A DNA stretch of 64,000 bases from Bipolaris cookei (GCA_002286855.1 NRSV01000051.1:62001-126000); one strand, 5' to 3'. Shown: positions 21,705-33,413, counted from the stretch's first letter. The notes: a model not told the origin generated them from the sequence alone. Translations and numbers: made by a program.

Positions 21705-22181
21705 GTTAATGACTGCTTAAGTCGTTACAATGTAATATTGGCAATAGGGAAGAGACTACCACTCCTCTGTAGGTCTGTAGTTTAGCGGAATAATACCCTT
21801 AATTGCTATGAATCCATTATGAGACGCGCCAGTGAAAGAGTGCCTAATCACGTGAATGTGCCATATATCTTTACATTGGCTACTCTTGACAGCGTACTCT
21901 AGGCAAGCTTATAACACATTAGGACTAGATCTAGATCGATGTTACACATTCGCTAATGAAACGAGCCAATCAAATGTACTTGCAAAGAGGCTCAGACAAC
22001 GTGCATCTACCTATGCATATTACAGCACAAGTGCCCTATTTTGATTAATCTAAAAATCTATGCCTACAAAAAGTAACCAATCATCTCAACCCCTTTACAC
22101 CTTCACTTCCTCTAGCTATTAAATCCCACCATACCCCAAACCAGACATACAAGTCTAACTAAACACTTCTCCGCCCACCCT
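21705..22181. other. Convergent intergenic region
   Basis: About 480 bp between the transporter stop and the stop of the WSC-like gene. AT-rich, no feature recognised. Confidence 0.4.
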
Positions 22182-22955
22182 TTACTTCGAATAAACAGAT
22201 ACCTTCCAGACCCCTCTACAATCCCGCGTCTTTTCGCCCCAGCACTTGATAGAACAATGATCATTACCAACAAGCGCAGCAGTGGGGACATTGAAAGTAT
22301 CGCCGCACCAGCATTCCTTGCCATCTCCAAGAGCAAAAGAGGTAATCCTTGCAAATAGCCATGCATTTCCCTACCGTAAGCGCCTTATTAACAGTAAGTT
22401 TCCCATCGATGACTCGATTTGCGCTCTCGACGTAACAGTCCTGGTACCGGAATGTTCGCGCTCGTCGCATCTTCTCTTCGGTGGCCATGGCATCGTACTT
22501 GTATTGCTGTTGCTGCTTCAACAGTAGCTGGGCGTCTGCTGTGTTGAGCTGTGTTGTCAAGGTTTCCTTGCGTGCTTTGCACGTCTTTGTTTGCTCATTG
22601 AGATTGGCAACGGTATCTTGCTCGCGCAAGAGACAGGCTTCCTTCTCACTCTGGAATTCAGGGGACGTACTCGGGCTGAAAGCAGGAGGTGAGAGGGCCT
22701 GGTTGAATGTTATGCCGTTGGTACAGGCGCAAGTGCAATCTGCTGCGTTCGAAGGACTGGCTCATGAAACGGATGGCGTGGTACCTTTTTTTCTGCGTGT
22801 GGGTTTGACTTATAGGCTCTATGAGTAGAGTCTTTTCATTTAACGTTTTGGCATTGGAACGAATTCCCGAGAAGGCCGAGTGGGTGAGGCTGAGTATCGG
22901 CACCGTATGCTGCAACGTATAGAGTGGAAAGGAAAATAGCCAGAGAAGCCCGCAT
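22182..22955 (-). pseudogene. Secreted WSC-domain protein gene, frameshifted
   Basis: Minus-strand start at 22955 encodes a clear signal peptide (MRASLAIFLSTLYVAAYG). A putative intron at about 22903-22743 would join it in frame to a Cys-rich stretch, ADCTCACTNGITFNQ; this junction is a guess from frame continuity. A coiled, glutamine-rich segment follows (LLKQQQQYKYDAMATEEKM). The WSC domain then begins at RYQDCYVESANRVIDG and runs through GKCMAICKDYLF. At an A4/T4 run (22335-22338) the frame breaks: the rest of the domain, GDGKECWCGDTFNVP to CWGEKTRDC and VWKVSVYSK, is one base out of frame and ends at 22182. WSC domains bind carbohydrate in cell-wall sensors and secreted proteins. A one-base insertion or an assembly error explains it best; no intron fits. 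Confidence 0.55.
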
Positions 22956-25900
22956 TTTGTGTGTTTGTTAGGAGTCTTGCTGGGATAAGAATTGTTCCTT
23001 CCACCTCTGCGCTTTTATATTCGCTTTATTAGGCTGCAATCTACTTTGATCGCCAAAAAGAAGGCACTGTATGCCAGGTCAAGGTACTGTTACTTCATCG
23101 AATATTCTTTTTTCTGATACAGTGCCAACTTTGGACAGTTGGTAGTTTGTGCAGTAGAAAGCCAATCCTCTAGAAGCTTAGAGTCTTCTGATGGTCGGTC
23201 CTTCGCTGCGTCCTATTCTCATCTCCCCTCTGGCTTTTTGGAGGCTCGAGGTCTTGTTCAAACTGTGCCTAATTTGCGTGATGATAGGTGGTTCTTCTTT
23301 TGGTGCATCAAAAGGCTTCTCGAGCATGATAGAGAAGAAAGTGGCATTTGCTTTACTATGAAGCGCTAGTTGGTTCGGCATCCGAGACCGTTGCGATACG
23401 GTAGCTTCTAGTGTATTTTGTTATCACTTTCTTTTGCAGGAAATTCCAACAAAGATAGTCATAGAGCACGGTCGGAGGAATCGTAGTTGGTTATTTCCGA
23501 ATGGTATGATCGGTTAATAATATTCTGGCCCGAACTGATCCTTCGTTAAGCCTGGCATTAACGCGCCCAACAAACCAACGAAGTTATCACACGTGTTTAA
23601 AACATCGTGATTTCGCATCAGCATAATAGCTAAGAAGGTATGAAAAACTGTTTACTTTTACCTCTCTGGTAATTTCTTTTCTATGTGAAACTGATGCCTA
23701 AAGGATATGCTTCTAGTGCTATTCGAGTAAAGTAATTTTTCCTTGTTACTCTTGTTTATTTGTGTATTACGAATGAAATTTTCCTAAGCTGTTACACCTG
23801 TAAAGATATAGTTCGAGCCATGCGGCTCATCCAGCGGTTGATATAGTGACGTGCAATTAACATCTAACTACGTAAGTGTACAGCTGAATGAGAAATATAA
23901 TGCTCTATGTATCCGAACGTTAATCAGGTACTGAGGTACAAGCCACGTAACTCCGGATCTACGCGGATACCTGAGCACAGGGCTCAGGAGTACGTCAATC
24001 CCTTTCCCTTCGAAAGGAGAATAAAGATAGCAATGAACCATAGTTACTTGCCACCTCTAATCAACCGCACGCTGTGTACACCGTGCAACTAGCTGTATTG
24101 ACTTAGACATCTTGCTAACACCAAGCGCTGGCTAGCCAATAGAGTCCATTCAACACTATGCATTAATAACGCTTGAATTTAGTCATATCCATGAGAAATA
24201 TGGATCACATGTTTAGGAGAGAATAAGTTCAGTGTATCATGAGTTTATTTCCAACTTGTAGAAGAGGCTGGCGTAGCTATTTTACAACCTAGCTTATGTG
24301 TTTAAGATAGCCTTGAAAACCGACTCTAGGTCCATGTCACACAAGATGGAGGTACACTGCTCTGCTTCAGATTTTTATCAAGATAAGCAATTTGTATGTG
24401 AAGTATGTTTTCGCAATCTGTTAGCGATAACTTGTTTATAATATCAAGTATTTGGGACCACTAGATAGTCAAATCGTTTCATCGCAACGAGATAGTTGGG
24501 TAAGGATAAATCTTTACAAGAGAAGCACTTTCAAGGTTTAACCACAATGAACTTGACAATGAACCCATGCATCCTGTTTAAACATTGCTCTAGTCAATGC
24601 TGTTGATGCCATCACTGTTCCACCGTCTGTTCCACTAATGTCTATGAGGATTACGATCACTTACTAGCGTCTGGTAGGTGTTGGCATGACGACAATCATG
24701 CCGTCCGTGCTTCCTGCGCTTCTCGTTCCTTTTGACAGCGGCCCAAACCGGTTTCTCCGTCCGGCGTATAATCTTTCTTATTCTTTATGACGGCTCATTT
24801 TTGTGTCACACCCTCACAACCTCTACCTATTATTTGACTTCTTTCGTTTTGGTTTTATTGCCAGTAAGGTGTGTCCCCAAACTGTGAATTTCGAGGTACT
24901 TCCCTTAGTAGTTCATGATATTATTCAAAAACCCCAGCGTCTTGGTCGGCTGCATGGCATTCCTTTTCGAACTAAGTCAATCTGCATATGAACTTTTATG
25001 GGTGCATGCAGCAAAAGGACGCTTATGATCTACAATCAATTCCTCTTTTGATCTAACAAGCTGTCCAAGAGTACCTAGTGTAGTTATGAAGTTGGGGCGC
25101 TAGTCACGTTACACTAGAATGCTTCTTTTCCGGAGCATTGGCGCTGTTCCATAACCTTCTCTGATAGTGGGCACTGTTCCCTTTACTTCTTCTGAGTCGA
25201 TATCAAACTGCGAAAATAACTATTGTTTCGACAGCGCTTCGTAAGGGACAAGTGTTTTCGCAAGTTATAACAGTCTGTAATCGGGCTTGAAATTCTTCAT
25301 CTGGGAAAAACTATTTTGAAACTACAGCGTTCAAGATAGAAGGACTTGTATCGGTATTGTTCCATTTATGAGAATATCAGCGGGTAATATCCAGCATATG
25401 TTGAGAACGAGAAAAGACAGTACAAAAAACTCCAGTTTCTACATCACATTGTTCTAAAGCAGTGCAGATTTTTGAACTTCATCATATGACGATATAAAGA
25501 CTGTTCAGAAAACAACGTTTACAACTTTTCGATAACTGCATCGTAGTACAGAAGATTAGAAGGTGGTTGATGACGTATAGGTCAAAGTATAACGGGCTGG
25601 ATAGCCCAAGATCTAAGGCTTCACCTGTGCCTTGATTAAGCAGTATAGCGGCACTGTGATCGACGACAGCGGTAGCGACTGGACATATTTGCCGACCATG
25701 TAAGAAAAACGAATAGCTTTATTGTCATGTACATTTCTTTTTTGGCAAGATGGGCCGCGTGTATAGTCGCATGCAAGGTTGAACAGGACCCGCACAGTAC
25801 ACAAACACTTGGGTCGGCCCGGTCACCGTAAGTGTTTAACCGTACTAGCTACCTTTAGAAAATTAATTAATTCTGGGCTTAGCATACCAGACTACCTCAA

Positions 25901-26393
25901 ATAAGCACAATTACAACATCGATATCCCGAGAGTAGGGCTCTTAGTAGGAAGCATGATGACTTGAAAAGCTATTGCTCAATACTATCTAGCTTAGATCTC
26001 AACACGACACATCCTCCGTCATACAAGTATGTACTCAACTACACAAAGTTTATGTATAGCGCCCCGAAATCGGCAAACAGGGGTGCAGCCTACCGTCCTT
26101 TTGCCTTTCTTTTCTTTTGTTGCTAATCAACGGTGAGCTCATGTGCTAAACGTGACCCAGATACTAAGTCATAAAGCAATGCAAGCGTGTAAATCATATC
26201 TCTACCTATACTAAAACTGTATTAACCCATGGTAATTTGATAAACTGATTAATAACCCCAAGCGGCTTAAATAAGGAAGTTCAATTACCACATCTACTTA
26301 ACTCATCTGTCTCTAATTACCAATCGCTCTTTCTCTCTTATCACCCTTCATCTGATCTTTCCTTGTGCTCACCGCACACATTAAATTACCATC
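22956..26393. other. AT-rich gene desert
   Basis: 3.4 kb of markedly AT-rich sequence with no gene, transposase remnant or RNA that I can recognise. Only short random frames occur. A 7-bp perfect inverted repeat with 6-bp spacer (GGCATGA..TCATGCC, 24683-24702) was seen but has no context. The final 150 bp should hold the promoter of the subtilase. The stretch resembles degraded repeat sequence, but no specific repeat family is identifiable. Confidence 0.5.
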
Positions 26394-28023
26394 ATGAGAT
26401 ACTCTCTACTTTCTACGCTATCGGCTTTGGCTGTGGCGTCGCCGACACATACAACGACTACTGACAACAACATAGCCCCACTTATAACATCAGACTCAGC
26501 GGTTGTAGTCCCTGATAAATACATTGTTGTTTTCAAGAAGGATATCAATGATCCTTCTAGGCACTATGAATGGCTCCAGAGCATTCAACCCAACAGCAAG
26601 GATCGCATGGAGCTTCGAAAGCGCTCTGGCGACGTCTTCACTGGTCTCAAGCATACATATGAGATGTCTGGCTTCATGGGATACTCTGGTCATTTCGATG
26701 AGGAGACTGTCAAGTTAATTCAGCGCCATTCTGATGTACGTTTTGTCCACGTTTCTCCGCTGGTGTGCAGTACCGATGCGACAAATCTGCAGCACCTGTT
26801 CGATGACAGTGATATGGTGCTTGGTCCCCAACTGTGGCAACAACCAGACCGCAACTGCACAACTAGTCTCTATAGCACTTAGCTCTGTCTAACCTCCTGC
26901 ATATATCTAGTGCTTAACACTAACATGTTGATAGATTGACTACATCGAACGCGACTCTGAAGTCTATCCCGACGCAAACGACCCTGAGATTCACAACCTT
27001 GCAAGTGACGTGCCTATGGTTCAGAAAAATGCTTCCTGGGGCCTTGCTCGTATCTCTCAACGTAACGCCCTAAATACGGAAACATGGAATGACCATCTAT
27101 ATGCCGCTGACGGTGGTGCGGGTGTTGACGTCTATGTTATAGACTCCGGCACTAACATCGAGCACGTTGACTTCGAGGGTCGGGCAACATGGCTTAAGAC
27201 AATCTTGGAGAATGTACCTGATAAAGATACTGGAGGCCATGGCACGCACTGCTCTGGTACTCTTGTTGGCAAGAGGCATGGTGTTGCTAAGAAGGCAAAT
27301 CTCTATTCCCTCAAGGTCTTTGCCGATCAACACCAAACCTACACTTCTGATATCATTAAGGCTATTCAATACGCAGTCAAATCACACGAATCGGCTCTTA
27401 AAACCGGGAAAAAGGGGTTCAAAGGCAGCGTTGTCAATATGAGTTTATCAGCCCCGGGCTATTCTGTCGCAGAGAAACAAGCTATCGATACTGCTATGCG
27501 TAGTGGCCTCCACTTTGCCGTCGCTGCTGGCAACCAGAACACTGATGCCTGTACAAGATTCCCTGCCACCTTTGACAACGTGATAACCGTTGGTTCATCG
27601 AATCTACAAGAACGGCGCGTTACCAGCTCCAACTACGGCAAGTGTGTCGACATCTTTGCCCCTGGAGAGAATGTTTTATCTACTTGGATTGATAGTAAGT
27701 ATGCTACTGCTGTTAGGACAGGAACCTCTATGGCTGCTCCTCATGTCGCTGGTCTTCTTGCCTACATGCTCTCTCTTCAGCCTGACAAAAGCTCTGGTTA
27801 TTCTGGGGTTGATGTCACACCTCAAAAGCTTAAGGCCAACTTACTCGCTATTGGTACTGTTGGCGCCCTTTCAGGCCTCCCAAATGAAACCAAGAATATC
27901 TTGTTGTGGAACGGAGGTGGCTCTTCTAACTTCACTAAAATTATTGGGGATGGTGGCTACATTGTCAAGAAACCCGGCAATGAGGGTGGATCTAAGTCCA
28001 GAAGCACTGTGCTCTCTGTTTGA
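26394..28023 (+). CDS. Secreted subtilisin-like serine protease (S8A, proteinase K type)
   Basis: Secreted endopeptidase made as a pre-proenzyme. Exons are 26394-26735 and 26935-28023; 476 residues. The intron (199 nt) is long for this genome but has a CACTAAC branch site and restores LIQRHSD-IDYIERDSEV, the end of the I9 propeptide. A signal peptide (MRYSLLSTLSALAVAS) is followed by the inhibitor I9 domain (KYIVVFKKDINDPS onwards, about residues 42-120). The mature protease starts near residue 145. The catalytic triad is Asp184 (VIDSGTN), His216 (GGHGTHCSG) and Ser379 (GTSMAAPH), with oxyanion Asn314 (AAGNQN). All are intact. The neighbourhood is an AT-rich desert on one side and a transporter on the other. 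Related fungal enzymes are extracellular nutritional or host-tissue proteases and allergens; the role here is unknown. Confidence 0.93.
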
Positions 28024-28157
28024 GCTCGAACATGTATTTAAGATGGCTAGCTTCAAGTGCTTATCTGCATTCGTAGACTCATAAGAAAAAACCATCTGTG
28101 TTTGTTGATTTCCGGCGCCATTATACTAAGTTCTGTTAGAATACAACATGTCGTCTG

Positions 28158-29660
28158 TCAATAGCTAAACTCTTTCATTGCACATGTTCCATCCGGCCCC
28201 GATTGCCGCATCCTCTTGTTACACCATTGATAGTGAAAGCGCAAGCCAACACACCCAACAGCAACCATCATCAACATCGCAAAGTTGGTCCAATGCCCTG
28301 TCGGATATCCCAAATTCTTCTCATTTGCTTTGTATATCCATACGCCGACAATTTGGCCAGGAGCCCCCCAAGAAACATTGAGCGCAATCGCCAGTCCTGT
28401 CGCAGCAGTGCTTTGCATGTTGGTGCTCAACCAGCCCAGTAGTGGTGGGATACATGAGAATGCACCGCTAGCCGCAACGATTAAACACCCATATCGTGCA
28501 TGGAAGGCGTCTGCAGGAAGAAGTGCTGACGCAAGAAAGCCAATTGCACCGATGGTGGATAAGGCAGCAGCATGCAACGCACGGGCATTGAAATAGTCCG
28601 ACGACCAAGCAGTGATGATAGAGACTACATACGCGACTGCGTATGGAGGAACCGTCATGAGCTGGGCCTGAAGATTCTCGTATCCCAAGCCAGCAGTAAT
28701 GGTCGGAGTGAAAAGCGATAGCGAGCTGAATGGTGCGGAAATGCCAAAGTAAACGATGTAATGCACCCAGAGACGGCCTTCGAGTAATGTTTCTTTTGCT
28801 GTCTTCCAGGTGAGCGAAGGCGCATTGCCTTTCGAACCTTCGTTTTCCAAACGTGCAACAGCCAGTTCTCGTTCGGATGTCGATAGCCACAATGCTTCCT
28901 CAGGATAGTCTGGCAAAAGTAGCCATACCGCGACCGACGAGACGCACGACGGAATTCCCTCCAATATGAACAACCATCTCCAGGCAGAAAGACCGTGTAC
29001 CATCTTCATGTGCCCTATGCCATAAGCGATCGCACCGCCAAACGCCCCTGCCAGCGTCGCGCTCGCCAAAATGATAGCAACACGTATACTTCTTTCACGT
29101 GCACGATACCAAAACGTGAGATAGTAGACCAAGCCCGGGAACAGGCCAGCCTCAAACATGCCGAGCAGAAACCGAACCGCGGCGACAGTCGCATAGTTGT
29201 TCGCACCACCAAGTCCGATTGTGCAAGCGCCCCATCCAAACATAAGAAAGGCAATCCACCGGCTCGGCTTGAATCTCTTCAGGAAATAGTTACTCGGCAC
29301 TTCGAATACCGCGTAAGCAACGAGAAAGACCATAAGGGCGATTGTATACTGGTAGTTGGTCATGTGTGTCTCTTGCAAGAGGGAATGCCCTTCGTTGGCA
29401 TTGAGGGTTTTGGCATTTCCGATGTTGGAGCGGTCGAGAAAGCAAAGGAGGTAAATCGCAGCGCACAATGGGATGATGCGCAGATCTTGTTTCCAGACTA
29501 GAGTCCGCACAGCTGGAGAGTTTGTTTCTTCGATGGTATCGATATTTTGAGCGTCCTAGGTTTCGAGTAAGTCGTCATCGCACTCGAATCGTATCTTTGC
29601 TCTTACTGTGTATTTGTCCGATACCTCGCCGTGCTTTTCCTCGTCGTGTTGAAAAGCCAT
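28158..29660 (-). CDS. MFS transporter of the anion:cation symporter (ACS/Dal5-Tna1) type
   Basis: Twelve-span plasma-membrane carrier. Exons are 29660-29607 and 29555-28158 (intron 51 nt), 483 residues. The short first exon encodes MAFQHDEEKHGEVSDKYT; the second starts DAQNIDTIEE. The first membrane span shows the ACS signature YLLCFLDRSNIGNAKT. EVPSNYFLKRFKPSRWIAFLMFGWG, RFLLGMFEAGLFPGLVYYLTFWY, and LEGIPSCV..LPDYPEEALWLS follow as in allantoate, nicotinate and vitamin permeases. Substrate is a small organic anion or vitamin, not further resolvable. It is convergent with the subtilase, their stops only 134 bp apart. Confidence 0.92.
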
Positions 29661-30507
29661 TTTCTGGGCTTCTCCTGTGAAACAAGGTGTGAGAATGCAA
29701 ATCGAGCGCAACAAGAAAGATAGCAAGTCAAGAACTTTAACAGGTACTTAAGCACTACCAAGCAATGCTTAGTTCGCTTAGACATCCGTGCGTAAGTTGC
29801 TGATTTGTTGACCTTTGGAATTAACGCATTATGGTAGGGATACACACCGCTAAATTGTATGTGGAGTTCGCGCTGCAGCAAAGCCGTAACATGGCTGGTT
29901 GGACCCCGCATACACCTAACCGTTGCTTGCCGTTCGTCTTTGCTCCACACCCTTCAGGACTTGAGAACTATCCACATTGTGTCCCAATCATTTGCAGGTG
30001 TGCCGAAGGGTCTTATGCCCCGGCAGATAAATCCGAGTCGTGCTATGGCATTCGACAGAATCGAGCACCCTGCAACAATAAAAACCTCATACCACCGCGC
30101 AAACTAAAATCTGAGATAATACCAGGAGTACGGAATAGAAGTAGCGATAGAGATGCATACTCCTTATCACTGTTTTGCTGTCACTACTTCTCTTAGACAC
30201 TATTAGCACTCTTTCGGCGTTTTGATTGGATACATTTCCCCTTTTGGTGCAGCCCTGTGGTGATGTGCTCTACCCCCGACTATTGCAATTGAAATAAAGT
30301 TCATGCATCCGCTCTTTTGACTTTTCTCATTTTTGGATGCCATTACCCCGCCATCGCATGTGAAACTGAAGCGCACATTCCTCAAGCCCTAGAGCTATCA
30401 GGAAAGCGAATCAATTGGGGTGCCTGAATTGCTTTTCGTTAATAGCCTTGATAACTCGACCTTGATTAGATTGGTGTATAACGTAGTTCACAAGCAAGTC
30501 GCCCACA
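29661..30507. other. Intergenic region between MFS gene and transposon relic
   Basis: About 850 bp. Open frames at 29831-30196 lack motifs or splice support. The proximal part is the MFS promoter. Nothing else recognised. Confidence 0.4.
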
Positions 30508-31996
30508 CCCCACTAGCGTGTCGATGTCGACACTACAACGCGTAATGGCTTAACAACGCACGAGTCAAACTTCTTATACTGAATCAGATCTTCAGCTTGC
30601 TCTTTTCGATATATAATCGCAGCGTGCTTAAAGCGAAAGACGTACTGCCTCTATCTATAACGTCCCGTGAAGAACTTTGTCTGACCGACGCGCTGGAAAG
30701 CGCCCCCGACGCGACTGCGAGGCGAACTTAAAGCGCCTTAATAAGCTAGAAGAAGAGGCTATAGTTAGGCGTATTCTTGAGGAGTCTGCGCGAGGATTTG
30801 TGCCTACGAACGCTGAATTTCGGGTCATGGCGGATAAACTATTGCATGAGCGGGGAGCAGCCCCGTTGGCAAGAACTGGATTGACAACTTTGTTAAGAGA
30901 ATTCCTGCGCTTCATACACACTGGAGTTGTCCTTATGATCATCAGCGAGCTGCCTGTGAGAACCCAGCGACTATCCAGCGCTGGTTCGATCTAGTTGAGG
31001 CGACAAAGCAGAAGTGGGGTATTGTGGACAATGATATTTATAACTTTGATGAAACTGGCTTTATAATGGGCAAGATTTTATCACAGCTATTCATTACAAC
31101 GTCTGAAGGGTCTGACAAAAAGAAGCGGATACAGCCAGGCAACCGTGAATGGATTACTGTAATTCAAGGCGTAGGCGCGTCGGGTCGCCGGCTACCACCT
31201 TTCGTCATCTTTGCGGGCAAGGTGCTTATTGACGTCTGGTTTAAGAATCTACCTGCCGAATGGGTTCTTGAAGTCAGCCCAAATGGCTGTACGAACAACC
31301 AGCTTGCTCTTGCGTGGTTAGAGCACTTTGATATCCATACAAAGAGTTGTACTGTTTACGAAGGAGAATATTCAAGCTGGCTTCAGAGGCGCTGGACTAA
31401 TCCCACACAACCCACAGGTGGTGCTATCAAAGCTTGATGCGGTGGTGCAGACACCAAAACAATCACCGCGATGGGTAGACGCCTGGGAGGCGCAGACGCC
31501 GCGTAACACCCACGAAGTTGAGGCTCAAAGTACTCTCATTCGACAAAGAGTAAGAAATCGCCCTGGGTCTTCTGCAAGTTCACTCGACTAGAAGATTGTA
31601 CAGTTAAGCAAAGGGGCTCAGCAAATGACACATAAGATGATGCTTATGGAGGAAATGGCTAGCCTTCAAGAGGCTCTAGATGCAGCAAATAAGCGTAAGA
31701 GTAGCAAGCAGCGATACTTAGGGACGGAAGAGATTCTTAATGTTAGCGAAGTACAAGAAGTATTAGCTGAACAGGCGGGTAGCAGTCGTGGTGATGGTGA
31801 GAGCGCGTCGAAGAGGGTGCGAGAGAGGCGATGCGGGCGTTGTAAGCAGACTGGACACAACGTTCGTACCTGCGTAGTTGAGATAGATAGTGCAAGTGAT
31901 TGTAGCGATTCTGATAATTAATTTGGTATATTGTAATAGTTTATTGATTGTGATAAAAGTGCGTGATAACGTCTCGACGTTGACGCGCTGGTGGGG
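30508..31996 (+). mobile_element. Degenerate pogo/Fot1-like DNA transposon (Tc1/mariner superfamily)
   Basis: About 1.5 kb, bounded by imperfect 23-bp terminal inverted repeats: left 30508-30530, right 31974-31996. They match at 19 of 23 positions and all four differences are transitions. Inside, broken frames on the plus strand give an N-terminal helix-turn-helix region (KRPRRDCEANLKRLNKLEEE, 30690-30850), then the catalytic-domain start (YNFDETGFIMGK near 31037 and GNREWITVIQGVGASG). The conserved ENIQAGFRGAGLIPHNP tail at 31370-31420 is in another frame. The part that should carry the second and third acidic residues between HTKS and ENIQ is deleted. A zinc-knuckle-like C-terminus, CGRCKQTGHNVRTC, closes at 31921. 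Non-autonomous fossil copy. Confidence 0.82.
30677..31921 (+). pseudogene. Pogo-like DDE transposase pseudogene
   Basis: Remnant of the transposase of the surrounding element. It is split into at least four frames: 30677-30994, 31024-31437, 31328-31591 and 31625-31921. Homology blocks appear in the normal order for Fot1/pogo transposases: DNA-binding helix-turn-helix, first catalytic Asp (FDETG), then the downstream GFRGAGLIP block. Frameshifts, stops and an internal deletion remove most of the catalytic core. The last frame, MTHKMMLMEEMASLQEALDAA to the CCHC motif, is a coiled-coil plus zinc-knuckle tail that is still open for 98 codons. Confidence 0.8.
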
Positions 31997-32762
31997 ATAC
32001 GCTCGCTCGCTTCTTAACCACGTTACTGATAAAAGCAAGTTAACCAATCAATTTGTCCACGTCTTCACACAGAGACTTAAGTGACTTGGCTAACTCACTG
32101 CTATCAAACTCGGGTATAGTGGTTGCGGAATGTATATAAAAAATAAGAGAAATACTTGGATTGGCTGTATGGAGAGTTTATATAACGGGTCGGATCTTAT
32201 CAGATCACGTACGCAACTACAAAGCGTCCACCGCGTCAAAAAGGCTGGAACAAGATATCAAAGCTGCTGATATCGTTGCGTAGTTGGTACATAAGATAGC
32301 TGCCGCTATCTGTACTGTGATGGGCTGTCCTAGCCCGTCACAGTTTAGACTGCAGGGCTACTCCCAAGGTAGTGTCAACGACTCCAAAACTAAAAATAGC
32401 TCTTGTATGTACAGCATCCAGAATTCAACCCCAAGATAAATCTCGAGTGTCGCCATACATACTCGACTGAATCGGGATGGTGTTGTGGAGAAGAGCTAGC
32501 ATATAGGGCCACAAAAGGCTAGTGCAGGTGCTAATGCATGAAACGTGACCAACAAGAATGACGTTGGTAACAGGGTCCAAGCTCCGCCCCAGCCTCACAT
32601 GGAGTCGCACCCGCTATCTCTAGACGCCAACCTGAGCCAACAAGCAGAGCTCCACATTCCTCCTCCACAACTATCTCCAAACCCTTCCTTCAGCCGCAGG
32701 ACTGTCATTCCGAAGTCACTTCTCAAGCGCTCCTCGTCCAATCGCTGCCAGCCACCGCCGCC
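31997..32762. other. Intergenic region with a hairpin-like inverted repeat
   Basis: About 770 bp between the transposon end and the NPC2-like gene. It contains a 12-bp inverted repeat with a 5-bp loop at 32315-32343. A TATATAAAAAATA element lies near 32133. The proximal 200 bp serve as the NPC2 promoter. Confidence 0.4.
32315..32343. repeat. Inverted repeat CTGTGAYGGGCT
   Basis: CTGTGATGGGCT, a 5-base spacer (GTCCT), then AGCCCGTCACAG. The arms are 12 bp with one C/T mismatch. Could be the tip of a decayed transposable element; no partner end was found. Confidence 0.5.
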
Positions 32763-33413
32763 ATGCAGCTCTCCACGCTTTTCGTTGCCACGCTGAGCGC
32801 CGTCTCTGTCTCCGCCTCGCCTTCGTGGATGGGAGGCGACCAAGTAGTTGTAAAGGAAGAGTACAAGGTGCCGGGCGACAACCCGCTGTACTTTTGTGGC
32901 GACCCAGCCAACGACATCCTTACTATCGAGAAGGTCGACCTTAGCCCCAACCCTCCTCAGCCGTACGTGCCTCCATCTCGTTGTCTCCCAGGCTCACCTG
33001 TCGCGACGCTTCGGTAGCCTGGAATCTTGTAGATCGGGACTAACGCGTGCACAGTGGGCAGACACTCAGCATCAAAGCCACGGGCAACTTCAAGCAAGAG
33101 GTTGGCGAGGGTTTCAAGATGCATCTCCAGGTCAAGTATGGCATTATCACGCTCATCAACCAGAACGCCGATGGATGCGACACCATCCAGAAGGGAGATC
33201 TTGAATGTCCGCTCAAGAAGGGCGAAATGAGCCTGACCAAGGATGTCGATCTGCCTAGGGAGATTCCTCCTGTGCGCCCCCTGAATCCTTTTTGGACACT
33301 ACAAGACGATGCTAACAGTACCATAGGGTCAGTACACTGTCCTTGCCGATGTATTCACGGAGAATGAGGAAAAGATCACCTGCCTCACCGCCAAGGTTGC
33401 ATTCCACCGGTAA
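32763..33413 (+). CDS. NPC2: NPC2-like ML-domain lipid transfer protein
   Basis: Lumenal/vacuolar sterol or phosphatidylglycerol/phosphatidylinositol transfer protein. Exons are 32763-32962, 33055-33271 and 33327-33413, 167 residues. A signal peptide (MQLSTLFVATLSAVSVSA) precedes the ML domain. The introns (92 and 55 nt) restore NPPQPGQTLSIKATGNF and REIPPGQYTVLADVFTENEEKITC. Cys in LYFCGDP, DGCDTI, LECPL and ITCLTA fit the disulfide pattern of the fold. The stop TAA at 33411 overlaps a potential 5' splice site (CCG-GTAAAT). Splicing 33410-33484 would extend the protein in frame by 41 residues to a TGA at 33609-33611. The 167-residue form matches usual family length, so it is taken as the main product. 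Confidence 0.9.

Noticed and set aside
24683..24702. Perfect 7-bp inverted repeat with 6-bp spacer in the AT-rich desert
   Set aside because: Arms are short enough to arise by chance in 3.4 kb and no nearby gene gives it context.
29831..30196. 121-codon plus-strand frame upstream of the first transposon
   Set aside because: No motif, no signal peptide and no flanking splice signals; overlaps frames of similar length.
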